A DNA stretch of 64,000 bases, from NCBI RefSeq assembly GCF_000227135.1, contig NC_018251.1:584476-648475 (forward strand), written 5' to 3'. The position numbers and the translations under genes were made by a program. Positions 47,877 through 57,352 of this stretch are shown piece by piece (positions within the stretch are counted from its first letter, which is position 1; every line of letters starts with the position of its first letter). The notes beneath the pieces were generated by a model. It made no database searches. It saw nothing but the letters and a program-made list of their open reading frames with translations, and was not told where the DNA came from. The DNA is from Leishmania donovani (Eukaryota > Euglenozoa > Kinetoplastea > Trypanosomatida > Trypanosomatidae).

Positions 47877-48455
47877 TCCCTCCGGACCCGCACCCATTCA
47901 CAATAACTGAAGAGCAGTAACGCCCGCTCGCCTTTACAAACACACGAGCACATACTGCAGGGGAGAACGGGAAGGGAAACGATAAAGACGAAGCACGACG
48001 CACACACGCACGAAACCGTCATCTAACACAGCACATCATACAAGAACAACCTAGCGCACTTCAGACAGGACAACCCGCTCCTCCCTCCGGCCAGTGCACA
48101 GCCGAAGGAGAGGCCGAAGAGCGGGGCGAGGGTGCGGCGCACATACACACGCCAGCGGTATCAGGGGAGGTGAACAAGGGGAGAGATCAAGGCGTGTGAG
48201 GGGGCGTGTTAGGGACTGTCTCTCGACGTGCCGTCATCTGTGCGCGCGTGTGAACCCATCATTAAGCGAAGCAAAAGTGCCACAACACCCATACCCTCTG
48301 CCCAAAGCGTTGCATACACACACACACACACACACACACAGGCGCCCGTGTGTGCCAGCACTTGAACCGACAACAAACACCGAAGAGGAGGAGGAGGAGG
48401 CTGGCTGCACCGGGAATATCGTCGCAACAAAAGCAGGGACGTGCACTCGGCAACC
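42601..48455. other. 5.9-kb gene-poor region before the UBAC2-like gene
   Basis: C/T-rich low-complexity DNA. A TA run is at about 42899-42917, (CA)n at 44884-44908, 47844-47873 and 48315-48340, and (TG)/(TATG) runs near 44245-44305. Longer frames such as those at 44192-45073 or 46654-47280 have no recognisable domain and no coding-type codon bias. I saw no gene. Confidence 0.55.
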
Positions 48456-49643
48456 ATGATTCTGGAAGGCGCGCCGGTGACGGGGCTGACGCTTCTCATC
48501 TCTACCGTGTCATCAACAATGGTTCGAGGCCAGTACACGCGCTACCGTAACATGGCCTTTGCTCCCGACACGCTGGCGGCCCCCCTCACCTGCTTCGCGT
48601 TGGCAAAGCGTCTCCTGCTGCAGAGCATTCCGATAGGCCCGCTCGGCATCTCTGCTATGGATATCTTTCTCGCTATCAACCTGCTCTACCAGTTTCGCAC
48701 GCTGGAGCGGCGGTGGGGGTCCAACACGTACATGGCGTTTCTCTTTACGTCAGCTGTGCTTGGCGTGTGCACTGTCCAGCTCTTCGTCACGGAGAGTGGG
48801 TCGAAGCAACTGTCCATCGACGCTGTCCGCATCCTCTCTGCTGCCGGCACCATTGTTCCTTTGGCGGCGTTGCTCACGTGCTATCTTCGGGAGGTGCCCT
48901 CGCGGTCGACGTTGGCGATGCGCATTCCCGGCACGAACCTCATCATTTCAGAGAAGGCCCTGACACTGCTGCCGCTAATGAAGCTCGTGCTGAGCCCTAG
49001 CACGCAGCTGCAGGCGCAGACGTTCCGCCGGGCGGCGGTGGAGGCCGACGTTGGGGTGTGGACACGATTGTGGCTCGCCCTCGTCGGCGCTATTTTTGCC
49101 GTCATGTCCACGCGCTCGCATGTCGTGCGGTGGTGGCTGACGGTCTTCACTCGGTACATATGCCGCCCGCTGCTGCGTTTCCTGAGGCCTCTGACAGACG
49201 TCCTGTTTGGGCCGTCGTTCACCGTGGACCACGCCAAGCCTCGGAACGCGCGGCACCACCAGGGTGGCAACGGGAGCTTTCAACTGGGCATCGGCGGCGC
49301 TCGCGCTGGCTTCGATGGCGCTGACGACGCAGGTGTCGTAGACGGTGGTCGATACGTGGTGGAGAGCCTGACAGGTGGCGACACGCTGCAGGAGGTGCGT
49401 GCCCGCATGCGCGCGCGGCGCCACGGGGCTCAGCAGCAGCAGGGCTCACGAGGTGGCGCCGTGGCCGCTGGTGCGCCTGCCCAAGCGCGGCGCCGCAGCC
49501 CGCAGGAGGAGACGGCAAGGAACGAGGCAATTGCGACCATAGAGGCAATCGGCCTCCGCGCGTCACGTGACGAGATCATCGCAGCGTTGGACATGACGGG
49601 AGGCAACCTTGAGATGGCTGTGCAGATCCTTCTGGGCAACTAA
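48456..49643 (+). CDS. UBAC2: UBAC2-like rhomboid pseudoprotease with C-terminal UBA domain
   Basis: Multi-pass ER membrane protein of 395 residues. Hydrophobic segments lie at about 8-24, 62-80, 93-110, 124-145 and 198-220. The string YQFRTLERRWGS (about 78-89) and the later block IPGTNLIISEKALTLLPLMK match the UBAC2 family. A Ser/His catalytic pair of active rhomboids is not evident, as in UBAC2. Residues 270-350 are a Gly/Ala/Arg-rich linker, and the last 40 residues form a UBA domain (EAIATIEAIGLRASRDEI, then GGNLEMAVQILL) that should bind ubiquitin. In animals UBAC2 works in ER-associated degradation with gp78-type ligases. The ATG at 48456 is the first true ATG; a five-codon extension would need a GTG start. 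Confidence 0.88.
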   Translation: MILEGAPVTGLTLLISTVSSTMVRGQYTRYRNMAFAPDTLAAPLTCFALAKRLLLQSIPIGPLGISAMDIFLAINLLYQFRTLERRWGSNTYMAFLFTSAVLGVCTVQLFVTESGSKQLSIDAVRILSAAGTIVPLAALLTCYLREVPSRSTLAMRIPGTNLIISEKALTLLPLMKLVLSPSTQLQAQTFRRAAVEADVGVWTRLWLALVGAIFAVMSTRSHVVRWWLTVFTRYICRPLLRFLRPLTDVLFGPSFTVDHAKPRNARHHQGGNGSFQLGIGGARAGFDGADDAGVVDGGRYVVESLTGGDTLQEVRARMRARRHGAQQQQGSRGGAVAAGAPAQARRRSPQEETARNEAIATIEAIGLRASRDEIIAALDMTGGNLEMAVQILLGN

Positions 49644-50234
49644 AACGCGCTGAGTGATCCCTGTGATCACCACCACCCTGTGCCTGAACGCGTTCTTTAT
49701 ACATCTCGCGGTGACGTTGCTCTTGCAGCTCTGCCATGACTGGGATTGCTCTTCGACGCTAGCTTTACCCCCTCCGCCCTCCCCGTGCTCTCTTGATGCG
49801 CTTCCCTCCCTCTCTCCTTTCACCCTCTGCGCGCGTGTGCGCCACATCGGTACTGCCCTGGCCCCGCCCTGAACCTCCATTCAACATCGCTCCTCGCCCT
49901 CTCAACCCCCCCCCTCTCCAAACAGAAAGCCAACATCTTCATTTATGCGGTCTTTATATGCTGGTGCACGTGTGTGCGTGTGCCGCCAAGATACCCTCCC
50001 CCTTCTCTGCATGTCTCTCTCTGTGTATATCGTCGACACTCTCTTGTAACGGCTAGTGCCGTTGCGTGACGCACCCTGCCTGTCTCGCCGTCCTAGACCC
50101 TTCCTCCTTCTTTTACTCGCTGTCTGCTTGTGCGTGTGCTCGCGTGCGTGTGTGCCCCCCTTTCTCCATCTCTGCGCGTGGGCGTAAGGCGTCAAACAAG
50201 TGGCTCTTCACTCGCTTACTCAAATCATCTTGGC
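49644..50234. other. Intergenic region UBAC2 - RUN-like gene
   Basis: About 0.6 kb, untranslated; nothing further recognised. Confidence 0.55.
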
Positions 50235-50273
50235 CTTTTCTACCGCTTTTCCTCGCCTTCTCGAACATTGCAG
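50235..50273 (+). promoter_or_regulatory. Predicted trans-splice acceptor of the RUN-like gene
   Basis: TTTTCTACCGCTTTTCCTCG leads to a first AG at 50272-50273 (ATTGCAG); 5' UTR 210 nt. Confidence 0.45.
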
Positions 50274-50483
50274 CGCACAGAAGCCCAACGGTCGTCATCG
50301 CGTTTTCGCCCCCGTGCCCATGCCACACGGGCGCGCGTCACGTGCTTGTCTTCGTGAGCCTCTCTCTCTCTCTGCGTCTGTGCGCGCCGCCGAAGCGTGG
50401 TGCTCGATCCGCCCACACACACAGACCTACACTCTCACCCAAGAGGCAGAGGTGTACAAGGCGCACGCTGACAAGGAGCCCTC

Positions 50484-52154
50484 ATGGACGTTGCCATCGC
50501 GCAGCTACGTGGGTGCCTCGAAGAGCTTCTCGCCTATTACCCGCACGTACTGCGCAATGTGTTCGAGGCAGAGCCCTCACCGCTGGCCGCACCCGAACTG
50601 CCCCAGCAGCGACCGCACGACTCCTCGGCGCTAGCGGATGCGATTGAGGATTTCCTGACGGAGCTCACCAGAATCCTCTCCATTGGCCTCTGCGATGACG
50701 ATCTCGGACTGTGGTCGGTGCTAGAGCTGCTCGAGTGCGTGCCAGATCGCATGCAGGCGGTCGCCGAGGCGACAGCAACAGCAACGGAGACGGCCGCCCT
50801 GGGCAAGCACAGAGCGCGAGGGCCGCTAAAACAACTGCAGCGGTTCCGCTTTGCGTCCCAGCTCGTCTACTTGGTGCGGAGCGCGTTTCCTGCTACCGCG
50901 CCCGCACTGCGGGCCCGAATTCTTCTTCGCTTGACACTCAACCAAGGGTGTCTCCTGGCGGCGCTTGAGCTGCTCCGGGAGTGGTGCTGGCCAGAGCTGC
51001 TTGTGTTCTACGCTGCTAGTGACGGAGGCCGTAGCAACGGTGCGGCGGGCTCAGCGCCGTCTGTGGCATTATTAGTGCAGTCTGACACGGACAGCGACAT
51101 GTGGAACTCCTTCGTTGCCGCTATCGCACCAGTGGCGGGTCCACCAGTGGCTGAGATCGCAGCCGGTGCGCCGAAGGTGGCTGCCCAGCCCTTTCACCTG
51201 CAGCTCCTCGTCCCCGGGCTCGACGATAGCAGTGCGGCCTCACGCGACTACTACACACAGGTGGAGAACTACGCCTGCGGTCGCCAGCCCACGCGGCCGT
51301 CCGCACTGGCATGCTATCGCGCTGCTCTCCGGCAGCATTCCAGTTCAGCGAGGAAGGACGACCGATCTTTTCTTGCTGCCTCCTCAGGCGAAGGCGCCGC
51401 GTCCTCTCCGCAGCTCAGCACTCACCCCGCCGAGCAGCTCGTTCTGCGAGTGGAGTCGCTGCCGGTCGACCGTCGCACCGCATTAGCAAAGGGAGCAGCG
51501 CCTGTGTCGAGAGGCAATGTGTCCTACGGCTCCTCGTCCACCTTGTCATCACGCCCCATGACCCAGGAGTCGCTCTCTTCCGTGCACCGGGAAAGACTCC
51601 GAGGCGCGAAGAAGCGGCGGCGACGGCATCCCTCGCTCTCCACAGCGGAGGCAGTAGCGCATGACAAGGACGCAGCGGGGTCGCCAACGCCGGAGGGCAA
51701 ACCAAGCAACATCACAAGCGACAACACCGGTAGCGCCGCTGAGGCGGCGCCGCATACATCAACGGTGGTGGCAGAGGCGAGGGAGTGCCAAGGTGCTCCG
51801 GGGGCGGGAGAAAAAGCAGCACTCCCATACAGGAAGGATTGTGCTTTTCAGTGTGATGACCCGCAGGTGGCACCGACGCTGGATGAGGCTGGGGCTGCTC
51901 AAGCAGCGAGTAGGGCCCTCGATACCGTCTCGACAGACTCACCTGCCGCCGCCTCTCACCGCTTATCTCCAGCGCTGCACGCGGCTGAATCGTCTAACCG
52001 GACTCTCGATTCCATGTCTACCCCCGCGCTTTCTCCGGAGCTACGCAACCTCCGGCACCGCTTGTGGCTGTGCTGGCTGGCTGTCGTGACGCACGCTGAG
52101 TCTGAGGAGCGTATACGTATCGCCGTGCATGATGTGGATGCCAACACCTCGTAG
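50484..52154 (+). CDS. Protein with a candidate N-terminal RUN domain
   Basis: Protein of 556 residues. Residues 45-195 fit the RUN-domain pattern: a helix SSALADAIEDFLTELTRI (about 47-64), then DDLGLWSVLELLE in place of the usual LWDxL block, and after about 60 residues LRARILLRLTLNQGCLLAAL (from about 142), resembling the GRAWLRLALxxxxLxxYL core, followed by an ELLVFY block. RUN domains bind small GTPases (Rab/Rap) or motors and serve in membrane traffic. Residues 250-556 are low-complexity Ser/Ala/Glu-rich, with a basic patch GAKKRRRRH near 373 that could be a nuclear or phosphoinositide-binding signal. The last 45 residues are helical with two conserved-looking Trp (LWLCWLAVVTH). The domain call is by eye and should be treated as provisional. 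Confidence 0.6.
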   Translation: MDVAIAQLRGCLEELLAYYPHVLRNVFEAEPSPLAAPELPQQRPHDSSALADAIEDFLTELTRILSIGLCDDDLGLWSVLELLECVPDRMQAVAEATATATETAALGKHRARGPLKQLQRFRFASQLVYLVRSAFPATAPALRARILLRLTLNQGCLLAALELLREWCWPELLVFYAASDGGRSNGAAGSAPSVALLVQSDTDSDMWNSFVAAIAPVAGPPVAEIAAGAPKVAAQPFHLQLLVPGLDDSSAASRDYYTQVENYACGRQPTRPSALACYRAALRQHSSSARKDDRSFLAASSGEGAASSPQLSTHPAEQLVLRVESLPVDRRTALAKGAAPVSRGNVSYGSSSTLSSRPMTQESLSSVHRERLRGAKKRRRRHPSLSTAEAVAHDKDAAGSPTPEGKPSNITSDNTGSAAEAAPHTSTVVAEARECQGAPGAGEKAALPYRKDCAFQCDDPQVAPTLDEAGAAQAASRALDTVSTDSPAAASHRLSPALHAAESSNRTLDSMSTPALSPELRNLRHRLWLCWLAVVTHAESEERIRIAVHDVDANTS

Positions 52155-53250
52155 AGGGGGGGCTGACCCGATGACAAAGCAAGAGACGGAAGAAACGAGA
52201 AGGCCTACACGACAACCACATTGCCTTTGCGTGTGTGGGCGTGGTCGATGTGCGGTGGTGTTCGAAAGCAGTTTTTGTCGCCTTTGCCCCCGCCTCCCCC
52301 TCCCCAAGTATATCCGCCGTGGCAGAGTATCCGCGTTATCTTCTGTTTGCTCCTCTCTCTCTGTGCTGGTCTCGCACAACCATCTTCTCCCTCTTCCCCT
52401 TGCCCGCCATCAAAAAGGACGTATATGCATGTATATGCATGTGTGTAAGAGGTCTGCGATCTCCAGCTTTCCCGCCTAGCTCGTGCGATCGAGTCTCTTG
52501 GAGACAGCAAGGCGAAAAGAGAAGGGCGTACCAAAGGCGGTTATAACACGCGAGATCTACACGAGGGCAGAGACCGCGCACTCGTCCACTTCTCCATACA
52601 CACATACTCATACACGTACATGCATACGGGCGATACGTGTTTTTTGCTCAGCTTGTGACTGGAAGCACTCTAATCTCTCCGTCTTTGTGTGTTTCTGGCC
52701 ATCGCCTTCCCTCTTCTCCCCTCTCTCGGTGGATGGTTGGCACAGGCACGAGAAGCTGTCGCACCATCGCCAAGGCATCACCGCACAACAAGGCGGAGCG
52801 GTGAGCAAGCACCGAAAAACAGACGAAAAGAAAGGAGATCCGATAAGGAGCCCTTGAAGAGTACAACAGCAGCAGCAGTGGTCGCCTTGAATGGCGACAT
52901 CTACTCAGCCGCATGCGACGCCGCCTTCCCCTCGCCCTCTCCAAGAGATATGCACAGCGACCACCCTGAAGCAGATTTGCCGTTCATCGGCATGTAGTCA
53001 CCTGATGTTGTGACTCTCCTTCTCTCACTCCTCTTTGCGCACGGGTCGACGTGCTGAGCTCAACCCGTGCACACGGCTAACGGTGCAAGCAGCCCTTCCC
53101 TTCAGGTACTTCAGGATCCTGTCGTCCCCAGCACTACCAGGTCCTCCGAAGACCACCCTCTTCTTTGCTTCTTCCCTCCCGCACACTTGGCCATACTTCA
53201 GAGCTCACTCAAGCGCCTGGAACACACACAGTCCACTCATATTTCTCTTG
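52155..53250. other. Intergenic region before the 64-aa gene
   Basis: About 1.1 kb with no recognisable gene; short frames near 52483-52857 and 52689-52997 lack coding character. Confidence 0.5.
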
Positions 53251-53275
53251 CTCTTTTCTTTCCCCTGTTCTTCAG
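53251..53275 (+). promoter_or_regulatory. Strong predicted trans-splice acceptor of the 64-aa gene
   Basis: A 22-base pyrimidine-rich tract (CTCTTTTCTTTCCCCTGTTC) ends in TTCAG, AG at 53274-53275, only 7 nt upstream of the ATG at 53283. No ATG intervenes. Confidence 0.6.
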
Positions 53276-53282
53276 TACGACT

Positions 53283-53477
53283 ATGTCCAGAAGCCAGCAG
53301 ATCAACGATAGCGCCGCCGAGGCCATGCGCCGCGCCGACGACGCGGCTGCGGAGTCCCCGAGGGAGGGGCCCCATCCTGAATCTGGCGCGACTCAGCAGC
53401 AGCAGCAGGAAGAGGCCGCCGCCGAGGCCATGCGCCGCGCGGATGTGGCCTACACGATGGATGATGATGATATGTAG
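53283..53477 (+). CDS. Small acidic repeat-containing protein (64 aa), unknown function
   Basis: I do not recognise this protein. Support for it being real comes from the strong acceptor 7 nt upstream and GC3-rich codons. It holds two copies of AAEAMRRAD (residues 11-19 and 46-54) separated by a Pro/Glu linker and a QQQQQ run at 38-42. It ends in an acidic MDDDDM tail. The repeats look like amphipathic helices with alternating Glu and Arg, and the whole is probably a soluble or partly disordered protein. The repeat is also visible in the DNA (GAGGCCATGCGCCGCGC twice), so it may have arisen by a short internal duplication. The frame stays open upstream to 53067 but that stretch lies before the acceptor. 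Confidence 0.6.
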   Translation: MSRSQQINDSAAEAMRRADDAAAESPREGPHPESGATQQQQQEEAAAEAMRRADVAYTMDDDDM

Positions 53478-54624
53478 AGCAGAAGGAGAGAGAGCGTGAG
53501 GTGGTGGTGACGGTGTTCGTGGGCGGCGGCGACGGATTACTCGGGCTGGACAATCATGAAGAGTGGCTCGAACACTCACACACGCACCCGGACTCCCCCT
53601 ACCGCCGAGGGTTCTCCAAGCACCTCCCGCTCTCTGTCCCTCTACCTCATTCACGTGGGCCTCTCTCCTTACTTCCGCCTTCTGCACTCTGCTGGACAGC
53701 ACTTGTATTCCACTTATGTCAAGGGATGCGACTTCACTGGACATGAGCTGACGACGACGACGGTGGTGGGGAGTGGGGGGGGGCGATGGGTAACATCGTA
53801 CGTCCCAGTTGCAGTACGACGTCATGCGTATATGTACCAACGTATAGTTGTGACTTCCATTATTTTCTTCCTCTTATTATCAATGCTCCGTATTTGTGAT
53901 CTTTATCTGCTTCGGGCTTTTGATTGATCCTCTCCTTCCACGCCTCTGTGTATCGGTGTCTGTGCGTGGGCCTCCTCTGCTGCGCCTCTCCTTCTTTCCT
54001 TCCTTTCTTCCTCTTTCTTCTTCGTTCTCATGCCGACAGGAACGTCCCCGCCCCTCCCCTTGACCCAAGCCCCAGCGCGCAGATGAAAGTGATCGTAAGA
54101 GGAGGATAGAAGGATGCGCTCAAACCACATGCAACGGTGTGCGCCTCTTCAGGGACATGTCTGCACTCACGTCCATACGCACATGCGCAGGCACAGACCA
54201 CCACCATCACAAGCAAAAACAAAACATGAGGTAACAGGAATGGCACAACTCACGTCCAACCGCAGTTGCGCGATCGCCACGTCAGTGACAGCAGCGAGCG
54301 AGAGGGAGCGAAGACGCGCGCGGTTCGCGAGAAACCGAGTGTGTGCGTGTGTGCAGACCTTCTTCGCTTCTTGCCCCCCTTTTTTTGTTTCCCCCTCCTC
54401 TCGCCCATCTTGAGAGTGTGCACTCCATCATTGCCTCACGCCTATCGACGATGTGTGCGAACTGCCGATAAGGAGGGGGGCATGAGCAGAATCTCGGCTG
54501 CAAGAAGCGACGTGCTTCTGGTTTGTATGCCATGCGGCAACACACGATGCACAGCCCGCAGCTATCGCAAGAGCGCGCGCGGGGGGGGGGCTTCGCTATG
54601 CTTGTCGGCCCTTCAGCACCCCTG
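53478..54624. other. Intergenic region 64-aa gene - RBX1
   Basis: About 1.15 kb; no gene seen. A poly-G run lies near 53775-53790 and another near 54581-54590. Confidence 0.5.
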
Positions 54625-54660
54625 CCCTCATCCTTCTCGTTTCTTCTCACCTTCTCAAAG
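54625..54660 (+). promoter_or_regulatory. Predicted trans-splice acceptor of RBX1
   Basis: CCTTCTCGTTTCTTCTCACC leads to CTCAAAG, AG at 54659-54660; 5' UTR 143 nt including a (CA)n run near 54733-54752. Confidence 0.5.
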
Positions 54661-54803
54661 CCCACCTCATGTCTACGCGTGCTTGTGCTTGCAAGCCACT
54701 CTCCAGCAGAACCAAGTGTAGCAACACTCGCACACACACATACACACACACAGAACCGCCGTAAGCGGCACATACCCAACGATTTCCCTCGTACGCACAG
54801 ACT

Positions 54804-55163
54804 ATGTCAGCTGAACCCACTTCTACCACTGCTGCTGCTTCTAATGCAGCACCACCACAAACATTGATGCCGGGAGGCCGGCAACTCTTCACAGTGGAGG
54901 AGTTCTACCCGGTCTACTTCTCTGCCTGGGAGCGTGAGACGGGTCTGTGTAGCATCTGCTGCAACCAAGTCGAGGGGCCGTGCGTCGTGTGCCAGAGCAA
55001 CGCGGAGGCCACCTCGGCGGAGTGCAGCATCACATGGGGCGAGTGCGGCCATGCCTTCCATACCCATTGCATTGAGAAATGGCTGAAGACGCGGCCGGTG
55101 TGCCCGCTCGACAACAAGGAGTGGAAGGACCGCTCAGACTGGAACACCTCCGCCACCGTATAG
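54804..55163 (+). CDS. RBX1: RING-box protein 1, cullin-RING ligase subunit
   Basis: A 119-residue RING-H2 protein that recruits E2 enzymes to cullin-based ubiquitin ligases in cytoplasm and nucleus. The complete ligand set of RBX1 is present: Cys49, Cys52, Cys60, Cys63, Cys74, Cys81, His83, His86, Cys89, Cys100 and Asp103. The Asp in the last position and the string WLKTRPVCPLDNKEW are diagnostic of RBX1 as opposed to RBX2 or APC11. The N-terminal 25 residues are Ser/Thr/Ala-rich; FTVEEFYPVYFSAW (about 29-42) corresponds to the beta strand that inserts into the cullin. Length is slightly above the 108 residues of human RBX1. Confidence 0.95.
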   Translation: MSAEPTSTTAAASNAAPPQTLMPGGRQLFTVEEFYPVYFSAWERETGLCSICCNQVEGPCVVCQSNAEATSAECSITWGECGHAFHTHCIEKWLKTRPVCPLDNKEWKDRSDWNTSATV

Positions 55164-56020
55164 AAGAGGGAGTTGCAACGGGTTGGGGGAGAGGGAGAAC
55201 GAGAAAGGACATGTGCGTGTGTGTGGGCGAGCAAACACCTGCCCCCCCCCCCCCCAACAACCGCACACAACTCCATCACGCGCGTGTGTGTGTGTCGCCG
55301 TACTTTGCTCGATGACGGAGCGCGCCCTCTCCTGCGCTATTATTCTTAGCGTTACTCATCTTCGGGTCTCGTGTGCAGAGAGCGCCACTTTGAGCCTCCT
55401 CCCTCCTCCTTTTACGCCCATCCTCCCACCTCTTCTCTCACTCTCCACCACACGGCGTTGTGCGCCGCCATGCGAGCGGCGCATGCCACTGACTGAAGAG
55501 GAGGGAAGAAGGGGTGAAAAGATGAACGTAAAGGAAGAGGAGACGGGGCTGGTGTGTATGTCGACAGAGGGAGCAGAAGATTGTGAGGCGGGGGTAGCTT
55601 CTGGACCCCTTCTGCTTTTTGGCTGCTTCGAGCGGTGGTGGCCCATGGGCTTCTCTTCATTTCCTCTCCGCGCGTGCGTGTATGTGTGCGTAATTCGAAA
55701 AGAGCAATACACAAAACGAGAGGAAAGAAAATAAAGCACACACACACACACACGCACGCACACACACACACACACACATACACACTATGTGCTCTTGCTG
55801 CTGGCTGCTTGCGCGGGCACGAAGTAGGGGGTGTGTAGGTGGCGCACACATGTTTTTGTGTACCCGTGCATGCGCCCACTCTTTGGCATCTTCCGCTGGC
55901 CGCTGATTTTGTTTCCATGAAAAAGAAACAAAGGGAAAGAAAGCCCCTACCCCCCGTACTCCCCCACGCTGCGTTAACGCGGCAGATCCGCCACTGGTGT
56001 CTTTGGCATCACATTGCTCC
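55164..56020. other. Intergenic region RBX1 - FAXC-like gene
   Basis: About 0.86 kb; no gene. Homopolymer C run at 55242-55255 and (CA)n at about 55738-55785. Confidence 0.55.
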
Positions 56021-56089
56021 CCTTTTTCCGCCTCTCCCCTTTCTCCCTCCCTCTCTTATCTGGGCTGCATGCTGCAACGCATCCCGCAG
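56021..56089 (+). promoter_or_regulatory. Predicted trans-splice acceptor of the FAXC-like gene
   Basis: A long C/T tract (CTCCCTCCCTCTCTTATC at its end) precedes ATCCCGCAG with AG at 56088-56089; 5' UTR 201 nt. Confidence 0.4.
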
Positions 56090-56290
56090 AAGGGCTATCC
56101 AACGCCTCTGTGCGGGGTGTGACGTGCACTCGCAGCCGAGGAAAACAAACAGAACGCGAAGGAGAAGAGGAGGGGTACAACGTCTACCACTACCTGTGGC
56201 ACGCCACCGCCCGTCCTCTTTACGTACCTCAGCAAATCTGCCTTGCCCATCATCCACACACTTTCTCTTACAACCTGAAAGCGTAGTACG

Positions 56291-57352
56291 ATGAAACTAG
56301 GCTACTTTGAGGGCATCTTTAGCCACGCGCGGCCGTCGCTTGATAACATCGTCAGCACGGCACGCAAGCGCGTCTTCCCGCGATCCTCCAAGGCGGCCGA
56401 GAAGCTGAACAAAGAGCCATCACGTTTGACACCGTTCCAGAGGCGGCTGGCGATCGGCGCCGCCGTTGTGGTGGGCGCCATCACCGCCTACGCTACCCTG
56501 TCGCGCCTCTTCACGCTTTTCGAGCGGCGGCGGTGCTTGCAACTCATCCAGCAGTGCGAGGCCCGCGAGACGGAGCTGTTCCTCTTCATCCTCCCTCGCT
56601 CACCTTGGGCTCCTAGTTTGTCCCCGGCCTGCACACGCGTGGAGGCGTTCCTGCGCGCCAACGGGATCCCGTACAAGGCGATCGAGACAATCGACCCGCT
56701 CGGCGCCCCCAACGGCGAGCTTCCCTTCCTCATCTACAAGCGCCAGCGCGTTGACCAGCTCCCCAAGATGATGGAGCTCATCACGTCGGAGTTCAACGTG
56801 GCCATGGATAGCACCCTCACCCGTGATCAGCGCGCTGTCGGGGCTTCTCTGCGACGCACGCTGGAGTACAGCGTAGAGCGTTTACTCTACCGCATCGTAT
56901 TCATTGACCACCCGTCCCTGGCGGTGGCGCAGATCACGCGTGCACTGCACATTTCTCACCTGCGCGCGCGACTCGCCGTGCACGGCTATGCGATTAAGCT
57001 GAAGAAGCGGCTCGCCATCACCGCGTACGGCTCCCTTGTCAGTGAGCAGTGCGAGAACGAGTTTTCGCAGGACTGCGAGGCGATAGAGGCGCAGATTGGC
57101 CACAAGCGGTACTTGTTCAGCGACACCAACATGACGAGCTACGACTGCGCCGTGTACGCGCTGCTTGTCCCCTTTGCGTATATGGGCAACCATGTGTCAC
57201 TGAGTGCCGCCTACTCGACTGTTGCGGACAGCGCGGTGCTGATGGCGTACATCAACCGTATTTCGAAGCGGCTGTTTTCGGACATCGGTTCCGGCTTTGA
57301 TGCGGCGCGCATCTCCTTTTCCACTTCCTGTATGGACGGGGACGATGATTGA
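56291..57352 (+). CDS. Membrane-anchored GST-fold protein, FAXC/metaxin-like
   Basis: Protein of 353 residues. A basic N-terminal 50 residues is followed by a single hydrophobic segment at about 53-70 (LAIGAAVVVGAITAYATL). Residues 92-165 form a thioredoxin-like GST N domain (FLFILPRSPWAPSLSP, then RVEAFLRANGIPYKAI and GELPFLIY). The C-terminal GST helices run from about 178 (LTRDQRAVGASLRRTLE) to 320, with KRYLFSDTNMTSYDCAVYAL near 272-291. This arrangement matches the FAXC/failed-axon-connections group, related to metaxins of the mitochondrial outer membrane. The Ser-Pro replaces a CxxC, so classical redox chemistry is unlikely. Location on the outer mitochondrial membrane or another endomembrane is inference from the anchor and family. 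Confidence 0.75.
   Translation: MKLGYFEGIFSHARPSLDNIVSTARKRVFPRSSKAAEKLNKEPSRLTPFQRRLAIGAAVVVGAITAYATLSRLFTLFERRRCLQLIQQCEARETELFLFILPRSPWAPSLSPACTRVEAFLRANGIPYKAIETIDPLGAPNGELPFLIYKRQRVDQLPKMMELITSEFNVAMDSTLTRDQRAVGASLRRTLEYSVERLLYRIVFIDHPSLAVAQITRALHISHLRARLAVHGYAIKLKKRLAITAYGSLVSEQCENEFSQDCEAIEAQIGHKRYLFSDTNMTSYDCAVYALLVPFAYMGNHVSLSAAYSTVADSAVLMAYINRISKRLFSDIGSGFDAARISFSTSCMDGDDD

Noticed and set aside
55242..55255. Poly-C run as a possible i-motif or G-quadruplex regulator
   Set aside because: A homopolymer this long is also a common sequencing problem, and nothing nearby supports a regulatory role.
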